Assembly: GCA_902624885.1 (NCBI GenBank)
Contig: CACNZU010000001.1
Coordinates: 81,535 to 145,534, forward strand
Direction of reading: 5' to 3'
Origin: an uncultured Pelagibacteraceae bacterium
Lineage (GTDB): Bacteria > Pseudomonadota > Alphaproteobacteria > Pelagibacterales > Pelagibacteraceae
Length of the DNA stretch: 64,000 nucleotides
This document shows, piece by piece, positions 17,335 through 26,179 of this stretch. The position numbers and the translations under genes are program-made. The notes beneath the pieces were generated by a model. That model was not told the DNA's origin. It worked only from the letters and a program-made list of their open reading frames with translations, and made no database searches. Position 1 is the first letter of the stretch; every line of letters starts with the position of its first letter.

Positions 17335-18519
17335 ATGAAAAAAATTGTTTTAGCCTATTCAGGCGGTTTGGATACATCTATAATTTTAAGATGGTTACAA
17401 GAAAATTATAAAGCTGAAATAATAGCTTACACCTCTGATATTGGACAAGTCTTAGATAAAAAAAAAATTATTAAGAATGCTAAAAGACTAGGCGTTAAAA
17501 AAATAATTATTGAAAATCTTAAAAATATCTTTGTGAAAGATTATGTTTTTCCAATGATAAGAGCTCATGCAGTTTATGAGGGGGTATATTTATTAGGCAC
17601 ATCTATTGCCAGACCGTTAATTGCAAAAAGACAAGTTGAAATTGCAAAAAAATTTAAGGCTTTTGCAGTTTCTCATGGCGCGACAGGAAAAGGCAACGAT
17701 CAAGTGAGATTCGAGCTTGGTTACTCATATTTTGGTAAAAACAAGATTAAAACAATAGCGCCTTGGAGAGAATGGAAATTACAATCAAGAGCGGATTTAA
17801 TTAAATATGCAAAAAAAAACAATATACCAATTCCTAAAGATAAAAAAGGTGCTCCACCATTTTCCGTAGATGACAATATTTTTCATACCTCAACAGAGGG
17901 TAAAATTTTAGAGGACCCAAAAAACTCAGCACCTGAATTTATTTATCAGAGAACAGTTGCGCCACAAAAAGCTCCTAACAAACCTACAAAAGTAAAAATT
18001 ACTTTTAAAAACAGTGACCCGGTTGCCGTAAATGGAAAAAAATTAAGTCCTGAAAAGCTTTTAATTAAATTAAATATTCTTGCTGGAAAAAATGGAATAG
18101 GGAGAGTTGATTTAGTTGAAAATAGATTTATTGGAATTAAATCCAGAGGTGTTTACGAAACTCCAGGTGGTACTGTGTTATATACCGCACATAGAGCTAT
18201 AGAGTCTGTAACTCTTGATAAAGAAACCGCTCATAAAAAAGAGAGAATAATGCCAGAGTATGCTGAGCTAGTATATAACGGCTATTGGTTTTCAAAAAAG
18301 AGGCTTAAATTACAAAAATTAATTGATAAAAAAAGAAGCAAAGTATCTGGTGACATTGTTTTAAGTTTGTGTAAGGGGAACATAACTGTTCTGTCAAGAA
18401 GAACGAAAAATAAAGCATATTCAATGAAAAAAGTTTCTTTTGAGGAGAATAAAACCTTTAATAAAAGAAAAGTTGAAAATTTTATAAAATTTCACTCTAA
18501 ACAGTTAAATAAAGCCTAA
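17335..18519 (+). CDS. argG: Argininosuccinate synthase
   Basis: Arginine biosynthesis: condenses citrulline and aspartate with ATP to argininosuccinate. The PP-loop ATP site is VLAYSGGLDTSIIL at the N-terminus. Family motifs HGATGKGNDQVRFE and APWREW follow, and YETPGG lies in the multimerisation region. The 394-aa length is normal. Its ATG follows the IalB-like stop directly, which suggests co-transcription. Confidence 0.97.
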   Translation: MKKIVLAYSGGLDTSIILRWLQENYKAEIIAYTSDIGQVLDKKKIIKNAKRLGVKKIIIENLKNIFVKDYVFPMIRAHAVYEGVYLLGTSIARPLIAKRQVEIAKKFKAFAVSHGATGKGNDQVRFELGYSYFGKNKIKTIAPWREWKLQSRADLIKYAKKNNIPIPKDKKGAPPFSVDDNIFHTSTEGKILEDPKNSAPEFIYQRTVAPQKAPNKPTKVKITFKNSDPVAVNGKKLSPEKLLIKLNILAGKNGIGRVDLVENRFIGIKSRGVYETPGGTVLYTAHRAIESVTLDKETAHKKERIMPEYAELVYNGYWFSKKRLKLQKLIDKKRSKVSGDIVLSLCKGNITVLSRRTKNKAYSMKKVSFEENKTFNKRKVENFIKFHSKQLNKA

Positions 18520-18541
18520 ATTTTTGATAGATTAATATTAA

Positions 18542-18928
18542 ATGAACAGTTCGATTCGAAATATTCAGTTAGTTGCGGTTATAGTTGTTCTTGTATCAAC
18601 TATTATTGCTTTCTTTTTAGAAATGAAAGAAATGTACGAAAACAAAGACATTACATTAGCTGATTTGCTTTTAATGTTCATTTATATCGAGGTAATTGGT
18701 TTAGTGAGATCTTATTGGGAAACTCAATCCGTAAGAATAACATATCCTTTAATCATAGCTATTACAGCGCTAGCTCGGTTCATAATATTACAAGATAAAG
18801 AGAGTGACCCTGCCAATCTGATTTATATTTCTCTAGCTATTTTAATAGTCGCGATTGCTACAGTAATTATAAGATTTAGAAATAGTAAGTACTTAAAAAT
18901 TGAAAAGTCTAGGTCAAGCGAGCTTTAA
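18542..18928 (+). CDS. psiE: PsiE-like (phosphate-starvation-inducible) membrane protein
   Basis: Four predicted membrane helices in 128 aa, with the PsiE-family features MKEMYENKDITLADLLLMFIYIEVIGLVRSYWE and a central RFIILQD. In E. coli psiE responds to phosphate and cAMP signals, but its biochemical role is unknown. It lies 22 bp after argG, and its 3' end overlaps the opposing folD by 20 bp, with no terminator between them. Confidence 0.8.
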   Translation: MNSSIRNIQLVAVIVVLVSTIIAFFLEMKEMYENKDITLADLLLMFIYIEVIGLVRSYWETQSVRITYPLIIAITALARFIILQDKESDPANLIYISLAILIVAIATVIIRFRNSKYLKIEKSRSSEL

Positions 18929-19751
18929 AACACGTTAAAGTATTCTTTAATAAACATGCAATCGTCATTGGTCCTACACCTCCAGGAACAGGAGTTATCG
19001 CTTTAACATTATCTTTTAATTCATCAAAGTTCACATCTCCTACTATCTTTTCTCCTACTTTATTTATACCAACATCTATAACAATAGCATTTTTTTTTAC
19101 CCAGTTTTTTTTGATCAAATTAGGAACTCCGACAGCTGCTACTAAAATATCTGCTTTGAGGCACTCATTTTGTAAGTCATTGGTTTTTGAATGAACTATA
19201 GTCACTGTGCAATTTTCCTTTAATAATAATTGAGCCATTGGCTTTCCATTTAAATTAGATCTTCCTATTATGACAGCATGTTTACCTGCTAAGTTTGGTT
19301 CTATCTTTTTAATCAATAAAAGACATCCTAAAGGGGTGCAAGGAACAATTGAGTCATAACCTGATGAAAGGTTGCCTACATTTATTGGGTTAAAGCCATC
19401 AACATCTTTTGATGGATTAATTGCATTAATAATTTTCTTTTTGCTAATTTGGCTCGGCAACGGAAGCTGAACTAGAATACCAGAAACTTCATCGTTTTTA
19501 TTTAGTTCTTTAATTTTCTCTAAAATATCTTTTTCACTCACATTTTTCGGATATCTAACTATTTGAGAGTTGATACCAACCTCTCTAGCGCTTTTTTCTT
19601 TATTCTTTACATATAAAAGACTGGGCGCGAAATCGCCGATTAAAATAACTGTTAGACTGGGTGTTTTACCCTTCTTTTTCTTTAAATCTGAAATTTCTCT
19701 TCTGATTTCATTTCTTATAATCTCTGCTTCCTTTTTTCCGTCAATAATCAT
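18909..19751 (-). CDS. folD: Bifunctional methylenetetrahydrofolate dehydrogenase / cyclohydrolase
   Basis: Central one-carbon enzyme that interconverts 5,10-methylene-THF and 10-formyl-THF using NADP. The catalytic Tyr and Lys are in SLLYVKNKEKSAREVGI. The substrate loop LVQLPLP, the GRSNLNGKPMAQLLL nucleotide site and the C-terminal PVPGGVGPMTIACL are all present. Its start overlaps the stop of the YggT gene by 4 bp. SAR11 organisms oxidise methyl and formate groups, so FolD is metabolically central; that link is established knowledge, not seen here. Confidence 0.97.
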   Translation of the reverse strand: MIIDGKKEAEIIRNEIRREISDLKKKKGKTPSLTVILIGDFAPSLLYVKNKEKSAREVGINSQIVRYPKNVSEKDILEKIKELNKNDEVSGILVQLPLPSQISKKKIINAINPSKDVDGFNPINVGNLSSGYDSIVPCTPLGCLLLIKKIEPNLAGKHAVIIGRSNLNGKPMAQLLLKENCTVTIVHSKTNDLQNECLKADILVAAVGVPNLIKKNWVKKNAIVIDVGINKVGEKIVGDVNFDELKDNVKAITPVPGGVGPMTIACLLKNTLTCFKARLT

Positions 19752-20044
19752 CTTAAAAATAATCCTGGTGCAAACATTTCAAAAACTATATTCCTAAAAA
19801 ACATTAATCCTAAGATCAGAATCACTGGAGAGATATCTATAGATCCTAAGTTGGGTAAAAATCTTCTGATGAAATTTAAAGGTGGAGCTGTAAGCTTGTA
19901 AGAAACATCTAAAACAGAATAGACAAATCTATTACTTGTATTTAAAACATTAAAAGCAACCAGCCAACTAAATATTACGTGGATAATTAATATCCAGATG
20001 TAAAGACTCACTATGTTGTCGAATAGAATTAATATCGACTTCAT
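19748..20044 (-). CDS. yggT: YggT family membrane protein
   Basis: Small inner-membrane protein with two hydrophobic segments (LFDNIVSLYIWILIIHVIFSWL and SPVILILGLMFFRNIVF), separated by the family signature APPLNFIRRFLPNLGSIDISP. YggT proteins are linked to osmotic shock resistance and cell-division genes; the exact function is unknown. It is sandwiched between the mscS-like gene and folD with 1-4 bp overlaps, so it is translationally coupled. Confidence 0.9.
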   Translation of the reverse strand: MKSILILFDNIVSLYIWILIIHVIFSWLVAFNVLNTSNRFVYSVLDVSYKLTAPPLNFIRRFLPNLGSIDISPVILILGLMFFRNIVFEMFAPGLFLR

Positions 20045-21135
20045 TAATTTTTCTCCACATAAATTGATGTACTTGGAAAAGCAAAAGAAGCTTTATGTTT
20101 TTCAACAATATTTTTTATTTCAATTGCAAGAATATCTTTTACTTTCATCCATTCTAAATAGTTTTTAGTTTTGGTAAAACATATTAATTTAATATCTATA
20201 GAGCTTGCTGCAAACTGATCAATTTTCACAGAGAGAATAGTTTTATCAGAAGTAGTAAAATGTTCGCTTTTTTTGATGTATTCTTCAATTTCTTTTTTAA
20301 TATCAGAAAGTTGCTTGCTAGTTGTTCTATATTCAAGACCTATAATCCAATTAATTCTTCTATTGGTGATTTGAGAATTATTGATTACTGCCTTCTCAGC
20401 GAATTGAAAATTCGGTATTGTGGCTAAAGATTTATCAAATCTTCTAACAACAGTAGATCTAAAGCCAATAGACTCAACTGTTCCCTCTATAACATCTTCT
20501 ACAAAAATCCAATCTCCAACTTGAAATCTTCTTTCGACTAAAACTAAAATTCCTGAAATAAGATTCTTAAATAGATCTTGCGCTCCTAATGCAACTGCGA
20601 CACCAAATAAACCTAAACCAGCGATGATTGGACCAATTTTAATTCCCCAAAGTTCTAATACTGCAGCTACTCCTAATATAAAAATTAAAACTTTAATTGC
20701 TTTTATTATCCAGTTCACAAGATCACGAGAAATAAGATCTCCTATTGATTTTATGACCACTGAAAATGGGCCAATTATTTGATGAAAAGTCCAAAAAATT
20801 AAAATTGTTATCAAGGATCGATTAATAGTTTCAAGAAATTCTGCTGCTTGATTTTCAATAGTTAAATAACTTGTAGATACAAAAAACCCTAAAACAATTG
20901 GAAAGAACTTTGCAGGGCCCTCCATAGAAAAAACTAATGAATTATCAAAATTATTTGTAGTCTTTGATACGTAATTTTCTAATCGCTTAATAACAAATTT
21001 TGAGAAGATGCCCCTTAAAAAAAGAAAAAAAAGGAATATTAACAAAGCTATAACAATTTCGGAAATATTAACTCCAGATATTCCCTTGTTCCAAACATCA
21101 AAAAATAAATTTTTAAAATTTTCTAATACTTCCAT
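20044..21135 (-). CDS. MscS family mechanosensitive ion channel
   Basis: Small-conductance mechanosensitive channel: four N-terminal helices, then the pore-lining segment (IIAGLGLFGVAVALGAQDLFKNLISGI) and the beta domain (VGDWIFVEDVIEGTVESIGFRST, TIPNFQFAEKAVINNS). At 363 aa it is larger than E. coli MscS (286 aa), with extra N-terminal helices. It is grouped with yggT, consistent with an osmotic-stress theme. It lies 4 bp after hemD. Confidence 0.92.
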   Translation of the reverse strand: MEVLENFKNLFFDVWNKGISGVNISEIVIALLIFLFFLFLRGIFSKFVIKRLENYVSKTTNNFDNSLVFSMEGPAKFFPIVLGFFVSTSYLTIENQAAEFLETINRSLITILIFWTFHQIIGPFSVVIKSIGDLISRDLVNWIIKAIKVLIFILGVAAVLELWGIKIGPIIAGLGLFGVAVALGAQDLFKNLISGILVLVERRFQVGDWIFVEDVIEGTVESIGFRSTVVRRFDKSLATIPNFQFAEKAVINNSQITNRRINWIIGLEYRTTSKQLSDIKKEIEEYIKKSEHFTTSDKTILSVKIDQFAASSIDIKLICFTKTKNYLEWMKVKDILAIEIKNIVEKHKASFAFPSTSIYVEKN

Positions 21136-21139
21136 TCAA

Positions 21140-21838
21140 TTATTTCTTTAGTTTTGTCAATTCTTCTCCAACTTCGAAAAGTTCTAACCTTTTCCAACCA
21201 GTCTGCTTAAACACATTTAAAACTTTTTCACTTATACACATAACTTTTGAGTCTGTCATTAGCCCTTTAAGTGAATATTTTTTCATAAGTTCATCAAAGC
21301 TTTCTGCGCTCCTTTTTGAGTAAACAAAAATTATGTCAGGAGGATGATCCTTTATTAAATTATTAGTATCTTGGTTCAATTCTCTAATTTTTTCTGAAGT
21401 ATAATTGATAATTTTATCTATTTGAAAACCCTCTTTTTGCAGCTCAAGGTCTAAGTCTGAGGTAATATTATCTCCACATAAGTACGCTAAGACTTTTTTT
21501 TTATCTAAATCACCTGAATTAACAATTAAATTTTTTAAAGCATTTATCGTCCCGCCAGCTGAAATTGTATTAATAAAACCTTGTTGTCTTACAATCTTTT
21601 CTGTAATTGCTCCAACGCAAAAACAAAGCTTACTAATATCTGGTTTTAAAAGTTTAAGACTCCTTATTGCATTGGCGCTTGTAAATATAAATGCATTGTA
21701 TTTCTCAGAGTCAATAGGATCTAGTTCTGCTTTAGAGATCTTTAAAGTAGGTACATGAATAATTTTATGACCTAAAGAAAATAATTTACCCATTAAATCT
21801 TCAGAGTCTATTAAAGGTCTTGTTATTATAATATTCAT
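21140..21838 (-). CDS. hemD: Uroporphyrinogen-III synthase
   Basis: Closes and inverts ring D of hydroxymethylbilane to uroporphyrinogen III. The family is divergent, but the N-terminal IITRPLIDSEDL, the NAFIFTSANAIRSL block and FVYSKRSAESF are recognisable, and the length of 232 aa fits. The position directly after hemC with an ATGA overlap is decisive. Confidence 0.9.
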   Translation of the reverse strand: MNIIITRPLIDSEDLMGKLFSLGHKIIHVPTLKISKAELDPIDSEKYNAFIFTSANAIRSLKLLKPDISKLCFCVGAITEKIVRQQGFINTISAGGTINALKNLIVNSGDLDKKKVLAYLCGDNITSDLDLELQKEGFQIDKIINYTSEKIRELNQDTNNLIKDHPPDIIFVYSKRSAESFDELMKKYSLKGLMTDSKVMCISEKVLNVFKQTGWKRLELFEVGEELTKLKK

Positions 21839-22752
21839 TTTTTTTTAAATTTTTGTCCAGCTAAATCTAATAATTTTTCACCAACACTTTTTCCAATAAA
21901 AGAGGCGTCTATCTCTCTTCCTGTAAGTTCGTATTCAAAACTCTCCTTACCGCAGTCTGAAAAAAGCTGAGCTTTAAGTTTTAAATTATGGTTTTCAATT
22001 TCAGCTAACCCACCTATTGCAGTATCGCAATCACCTCCAATAGTTTGAAGCATTTTTCTCTCAGCTATTGCGCAAAGACTAGTTGCATTATCGTTAATTC
22101 TTCTTAATAAATTTTTAACTTCATCTTCCTTTCTACACTGTACAGCAATAATTCCTTGTCCTACTGCTGGCAAAATATGTTTACAATTAAAAGTTAAGCT
22201 AATTTTTTTATCGAGTTTTAATGATTTCACTCCTGCAGCAGCAAGAATGATGCCATCTAAATTATTCTCGTTGATTTTATTTATTCTGGTATCAATATTT
22301 CCCCTTATATTGATCACAGAAATTTTGTTATTAATTTTTTTTAATTGAAGTTCTCTCCTTTTCGAACTTGAGCCGATCTTTACACCATCACGTAAATCAG
22401 AAATATTTTTGATTTTTTCACTTATAATTACGTCTCGGTAATCGTTTCTTGCTAAATATGCTCCAATCAAAAGATTCTCATTTTCAAAAGCCTCCATATC
22501 TTTTAAAGAATGGACAGCAATATCGATTTCTTTTTTTAATAAGCTTTCTTCAATTTCTTTACAAAATAAATTTTTTCCACCTATTTCTGAGATGTTCTTA
22601 TTTAGATTCAAATCACCTGTCGTTTTTATGACCTTAAAATTAATATTTTCCTCTTTAAGCTCATTATTGTTTTTTACTAAAAGCTCTTTAACTTTAGCCA
22701 CATAGGCTAATGAAAGTTTACTACCCCGAGCTCCAATTGTAATTTTTGTCAT
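21835..22752 (-). CDS. hemC: Porphobilinogen deaminase (hydroxymethylbilane synthase)
   Basis: Polymerises four porphobilinogens to hydroxymethylbilane. It starts with the typical ITIGARGSKLSLAYV, followed by HSLKDME with the catalytic Asp. The dipyrromethane-anchoring Cys is in GGDCDTAIGG. The 305-aa length is normal. It is divergent from tsaD across a 55-bp gap and coupled to hemD by a 4-bp overlap. Confidence 0.97.
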   Translation of the reverse strand: MTKITIGARGSKLSLAYVAKVKELLVKNNNELKEENINFKVIKTTGDLNLNKNISEIGGKNLFCKEIEESLLKKEIDIAVHSLKDMEAFENENLLIGAYLARNDYRDVIISEKIKNISDLRDGVKIGSSSKRRELQLKKINNKISVINIRGNIDTRINKINENNLDGIILAAAGVKSLKLDKKISLTFNCKHILPAVGQGIIAVQCRKEDEVKNLLRRINDNATSLCAIAERKMLQTIGGDCDTAIGGLAEIENHNLKLKAQLFSDCGKESFEYELTGREIDASFIGKSVGEKLLDLAGQKFKKK

Positions 22753-22807
22753 TAATTGATTATATATTTGATAGAAGTATTTTATACTATTTTAATTTTT
22801 TATAGAG

Positions 22808-23884
22808 ATGACAAAAAAGATTACATTTTTAGGAATTGAAACCAGTTGTGATGAAACTGCAGCATCTGTAATTAGAGAAAATGATAAGGGTACTGCAGAC
22901 ATTTTATCTAATATCGTCTCAAGTCAGATTTCAGAGCATAAAAAATTTGGAGGAGTGGTACCTGAAATAGCTGCTAGAGCGCATATAGAAAGTATTGAAT
23001 ATATAATCAAGGCTGCTTTAGAGGAAAGTAAAGTTTCTTTAAATGAAATAGACGGTATTGCAGCTACTGCGGGTCCAGGTTTAATTGTCTGTTTAACAGT
23101 TGGACTCAATATAGGTAAATCAATAGCTGCATTTTCAAACAAACCATTCGTTGCGGTTAATCATTTAGAAGGTCATGCTCTAAGTCCAGGACTAGAAAAT
23201 AATATTAAATTTCCTTATTTACTTTTATTAATTTCTGGAGGTCACTCTCAATTTTTAATTGTGAAAGATGTAAACAAATACGAGCAATTGGGTACCACAA
23301 TCGATGATGCTTTAGGTGAAGCTTTTGATAAAACTGCAAAAATGCTTAACCTAGGTTATCCAGGTGGGCCGAGTGTTGAAAAAGCTTCAAAACTGGGAGA
23401 TAAAAATTTTTTTTCACTTCCTGAACCAATAATAAATAAAGCAGGATGTAATTTGTCATTTGCTGGACTTAAAACTGCAGTTTTAAGGGAGTCAAAAAAA
23501 ATAATTGGAAATGATAAATTAAAATTTAATCTTGCAGCATCTTTTCAATATACCATAAATAAAATTCTTTATAAAAAAACAAAAATTGCGGTCGAAATGT
23601 TTAAAAAAAAAATTAATACGTCAAATATTAATTTAGTTGTAGCTGGAGGTGTAGCTGCAAATATTTCGATAAGAGAAAATTTAAAAAAACTTTCAGGAGA
23701 ATTAGGATTTAAAACTGTTTATCCTAATTTAAAATTGTGCGGTGATAATGCTGCTATGATTGCCTGGGCAGGTATAAAAAGATTTAAAAAAAATTTGTTA
23801 AATAATATAGATATTGAAGCTAAATCTCGATGGCCTTTGGATGAAAATGCTCCTTATATGAAGGGACCAGGTTTAAAGTTATAA
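22808..23884 (+). CDS. tsaD: tRNA N6-adenosine threonylcarbamoyltransferase TsaD
   Basis: Catalytic subunit for the universal t6A37 modification of ANN-decoding tRNAs. ETSCDETAASV is the N-terminal ASKHA nucleotide fold, the metal-binding HLEGH is near residue 113, and SGGHSQ is the phosphate loop. It is 358 aa, as expected. Its TAA stop shares its last A with the ATG of a truncated EVE-domain reading frame (TAATG), evidence that the EVE gene was directly coupled to tsaD before the island inserted. Confidence 0.97.
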   Translation: MTKKITFLGIETSCDETAASVIRENDKGTADILSNIVSSQISEHKKFGGVVPEIAARAHIESIEYIIKAALEESKVSLNEIDGIAATAGPGLIVCLTVGLNIGKSIAAFSNKPFVAVNHLEGHALSPGLENNIKFPYLLLLISGGHSQFLIVKDVNKYEQLGTTIDDALGEAFDKTAKMLNLGYPGGPSVEKASKLGDKNFFSLPEPIINKAGCNLSFAGLKTAVLRESKKIIGNDKLKFNLAASFQYTINKILYKKTKIAVEMFKKKINTSNINLVVAGGVAANISIRENLKKLSGELGFKTVYPNLKLCGDNAAMIAWAGIKRFKKNLLNNIDIEAKSRWPLDENAPYMKGPGLKL

Positions 23885-23928
23885 TGAAATATTGGTTACT
23901 TAAACCAACACTTGCGATACATCGTTAA
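23884..23928 (+). pseudogene. Truncated 5' remnant of the EVE-domain gene (left junction of the R-M island)
   Basis: Starting in the tsaD stop codon, the frame ATG AAA TAT TGG TTA CTT AAA encodes MKYWLLK, identical to the first seven residues of the intact EVE gene at 27748. It then leaves the homology (PTLAIHR) and stops at 23926-23928. The two copies share 11 identical bases, TGGTTACTTAA (23893-23903 and 27757-27767), while the codons around them differ only at third positions. This is what integration at the 5' end of the EVE gene would leave. Confidence 0.75.
23893..23903 (+). other. Putative left attachment core (TGGTTACTTAA)
   Basis: Eleven-base direct repeat shared with 27757-27767, in both cases at codons 4-7 of an EVE reading frame. 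It marks the outer limit of sequence similarity between the two copies and is the simplest candidate for the crossover region of the inserted island. No integrase gene is present to confirm site-specific recombination. Confidence 0.45.
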
Positions 23929-24004
23929 GGCTCTACCGACTCCCACCAACCTTTACCTTATCTTTACAATTAAAAATGTTGATTATATCTAATTAATAAA
24001 CTTA

Positions 24005-24029
24005 AATGTGGGGTACGTTGTGGGGTACG
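24005..24029 (+). repeat. Left 25-bp flanking direct repeat with two TGTGGGGTACG units
   Basis: Two tandem copies of TGTGGGGTACG (24007-24017 and 24019-24029) separated by one T. The 25-bp block recurs at 27651-27675 with one mismatch. The repeats lie on either side of the R-M gene pair, 3,646 bp apart. Tandem short G-rich repeats near island ends resemble arm-type recombinase or excisionase binding sites; that role is inferred. Confidence 0.85.
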
Positions 24030-24067
24030 ATTATTTGTATTAAATGATATAAAAACTAATTAATTTA

Positions 24068-26179
24068 ATGACTCAAACTTTAATAGAAAACTTATCAGAA
24101 TTTAAAACAAAAAATAAAAATAAAAAGAATATCAAATGTCTTGTTCCTGTTGATCTAAAAAACGACATAGAAGTACCAATTAAGGATTCTAGAGGCGAGT
24201 TTAATGAACAATTCTATAAATGGCAGTTTATAAATGCATTAATTGATTGTAAATATTTTAAAAAAAAACAAATCGGAACTGAAGTTTATTTTCCCAAGGG
24301 AAATACAAATAACTATTTAAAAGTTGATGCAGTTATTTTTGATGATGAAAATTGGTTTGAAACATATAAAAAATTTAGAAAAGAAAAAGATATATCTTCC
24401 TTAGATTTATTGCGAAAAAAGATTATATGTGCAATAGAATTTAAAAGACAAGATGGCAAAGATATTGAATGGTATTATTCTACACAACTAAAACCAGCCT
24501 TAAAGGAATCCGAAAGAGATTATTCTATAGGAATTATTTATGACAAAGAAAAGCTCTTTCTATTTAAAAAAAATAAAAATAATGTGATTAGATACAATCA
24601 TTCATTAAACTCCAAAGGTGATGAAAGTTCAACAAAAGAGATGAATTTGCATATACCAGATGCATTTAGATATATTCCAACTTTTAGAGAGCTTTTAGTT
24701 CAGGCTGGCATATCAAATATACCAAAAGATAAAAGGTCATTATCTGATTTATCTGAAGTTTCGGGTGCTCATTCAAAGTTTATTAATGATGCAATGTCAC
24801 AAATATTAAGAACTATGGACCAAAACTCACTAGCTGACACTAGAGGATATGAAATTTTAATACAGGCCATTGCTATGAAAATTTTGGATGAACGTAAATC
24901 AGAAAAAAAAAATAGCGAATTGGAATTTTTTATTTTGCCTGATGAAAGCGGTTTTAATTCAATAAATGATTCATCAATATCAAAATTTATAAAACGAATG
25001 AAAGGTCTCTATGCATTTGCAAAAGTGGAATATAAAAATTTTTTAAAAGGTAAAATAGAATTAAACTTTTCTGATAAAAGGCACATTAAATTGTTAGCCA
25101 AAATTGTGGAACAATTTCAAGATTTTTCATTTATAAAATCTTACAAAACTGACCTTTATCAAATAATTTTTTATAGATTTGCAAATGAATTTAAAAAAGA
25201 TGCAAAAGGACAGTTTATAACACCAATTCCATTAGTAAATTTTATTGTAAATATCGTTAATCCTAGGGGCAATGAAACTCTATGTGACCCTACAGTAGGA
25301 ATAGGTGATTTTTTAAGTAATGCATATGTTTCTTCCAAACCTAAGCTAAAAGACAATAACCTATTTGGAATTGATAATGACGATCAGATGGTAATGCTTG
25401 CACAATTAAATATGTTATTAAACGGTGATGGTAATGCAAACATTTTTTTTTATGATAGTCATGGAAGTATTAATTCTAAAATATCCGAAGATAATAAAAA
25501 GTTAACATTAAAACATCATCTACATAATAATGGAAATTGGGATAATTGGAATGATGATAGTTTAATCAAAAAGTTTGACGTAATTCTTACCAACCCGCCA
25601 TTTGGCGAAGATAGAAAATTTGAGCCTAAGACTACTAATGAAAAAAATATTGCAAAATTATACGAACTTTGGAACGTAGCAAGTTCTGGTAAGTCTATTG
25701 ATCCTGGCTTACTTCATCTTGAAAATTCTGTAAGACTACTTAACGAAAACGGAAGATTTGGAATTATTTTATCAAACTCTTTGGCATCAATTGATAAATG
25801 GCAAAAAGCAAGGGAGTGGCTAATGGAGAAAATTAGAATTGTTGCAATATTTGACTTACCAGCAAATGTCTTTGCAGATACAGGAGTAAATACTTCAGTC
25901 ATAATTGGTTACAAACCTTCAAAAAATGAATTGGATAAAATAAAAAAAGATAATTATGAAATTTTTTCTAGAGAAATTTTAGAAGTTGGTTATGAGGTTA
26001 AGACTTACAAAAGAGTAAAAACCTTTGTAAACAAGTATAAGTATTCTGAGTTAGATTTTGAAGTTAAAACCGATGAAAATGGCTCTCCTTTATTAATTGA
26101 AGATTTCACTAGCACAATCAAAGATTTTAAATATTGGGCATCTAAACAAGAAAAAAAACTTAAAGAAATTTTTATTTAA
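24068..26179 (+). CDS. Fused restriction nuclease / N6-adenine DNA methyltransferase (type IIG/BcgI-like RM subunit)
   Basis: A 703-aa restriction-modification enzyme. The N-terminal part carries a PD-(D/E)xK nuclease pattern: D in KVDAVIF (about residue 86), then IICAIEFKRQ (Glu-x-Lys near 124-126), followed by a helical linker. The C-terminal half is a type I-like N6-adenine methyltransferase: GQFITPIPLV near 381, the AdoMet motif ETLCDPTVGIGDF near 405 and catalytic NPPFG near 509. No helicase domain is present, so it is not a full type I system. The stop overlaps the start of the specificity gene (TAATG). Very low GC and flanking repeats suggest acquisition. The exact subtype is inferred from domain order. 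Confidence 0.85.
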   Translation: MTQTLIENLSEFKTKNKNKKNIKCLVPVDLKNDIEVPIKDSRGEFNEQFYKWQFINALIDCKYFKKKQIGTEVYFPKGNTNNYLKVDAVIFDDENWFETYKKFRKEKDISSLDLLRKKIICAIEFKRQDGKDIEWYYSTQLKPALKESERDYSIGIIYDKEKLFLFKKNKNNVIRYNHSLNSKGDESSTKEMNLHIPDAFRYIPTFRELLVQAGISNIPKDKRSLSDLSEVSGAHSKFINDAMSQILRTMDQNSLADTRGYEILIQAIAMKILDERKSEKKNSELEFFILPDESGFNSINDSSISKFIKRMKGLYAFAKVEYKNFLKGKIELNFSDKRHIKLLAKIVEQFQDFSFIKSYKTDLYQIIFYRFANEFKKDAKGQFITPIPLVNFIVNIVNPRGNETLCDPTVGIGDFLSNAYVSSKPKLKDNNLFGIDNDDQMVMLAQLNMLLNGDGNANIFFYDSHGSINSKISEDNKKLTLKHHLHNNGNWDNWNDDSLIKKFDVILTNPPFGEDRKFEPKTTNEKNIAKLYELWNVASSGKSIDPGLLHLENSVRLLNENGRFGIILSNSLASIDKWQKAREWLMEKIRIVAIFDLPANVFADTGVNTSVIIGYKPSKNELDKIKKDNYEIFSREILEVGYEVKTYKRVKTFVNKYKYSELDFEVKTDENGSPLLIEDFTSTIKDFKYWASKQEKKLKEIFI

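Noticed and set aside
23904-24004. Possible tRNA or tmRNA 3' fragment as an attachment site
   Set aside because: It contains CCACCA, but no T-arm consensus or acceptor pairing could be built.
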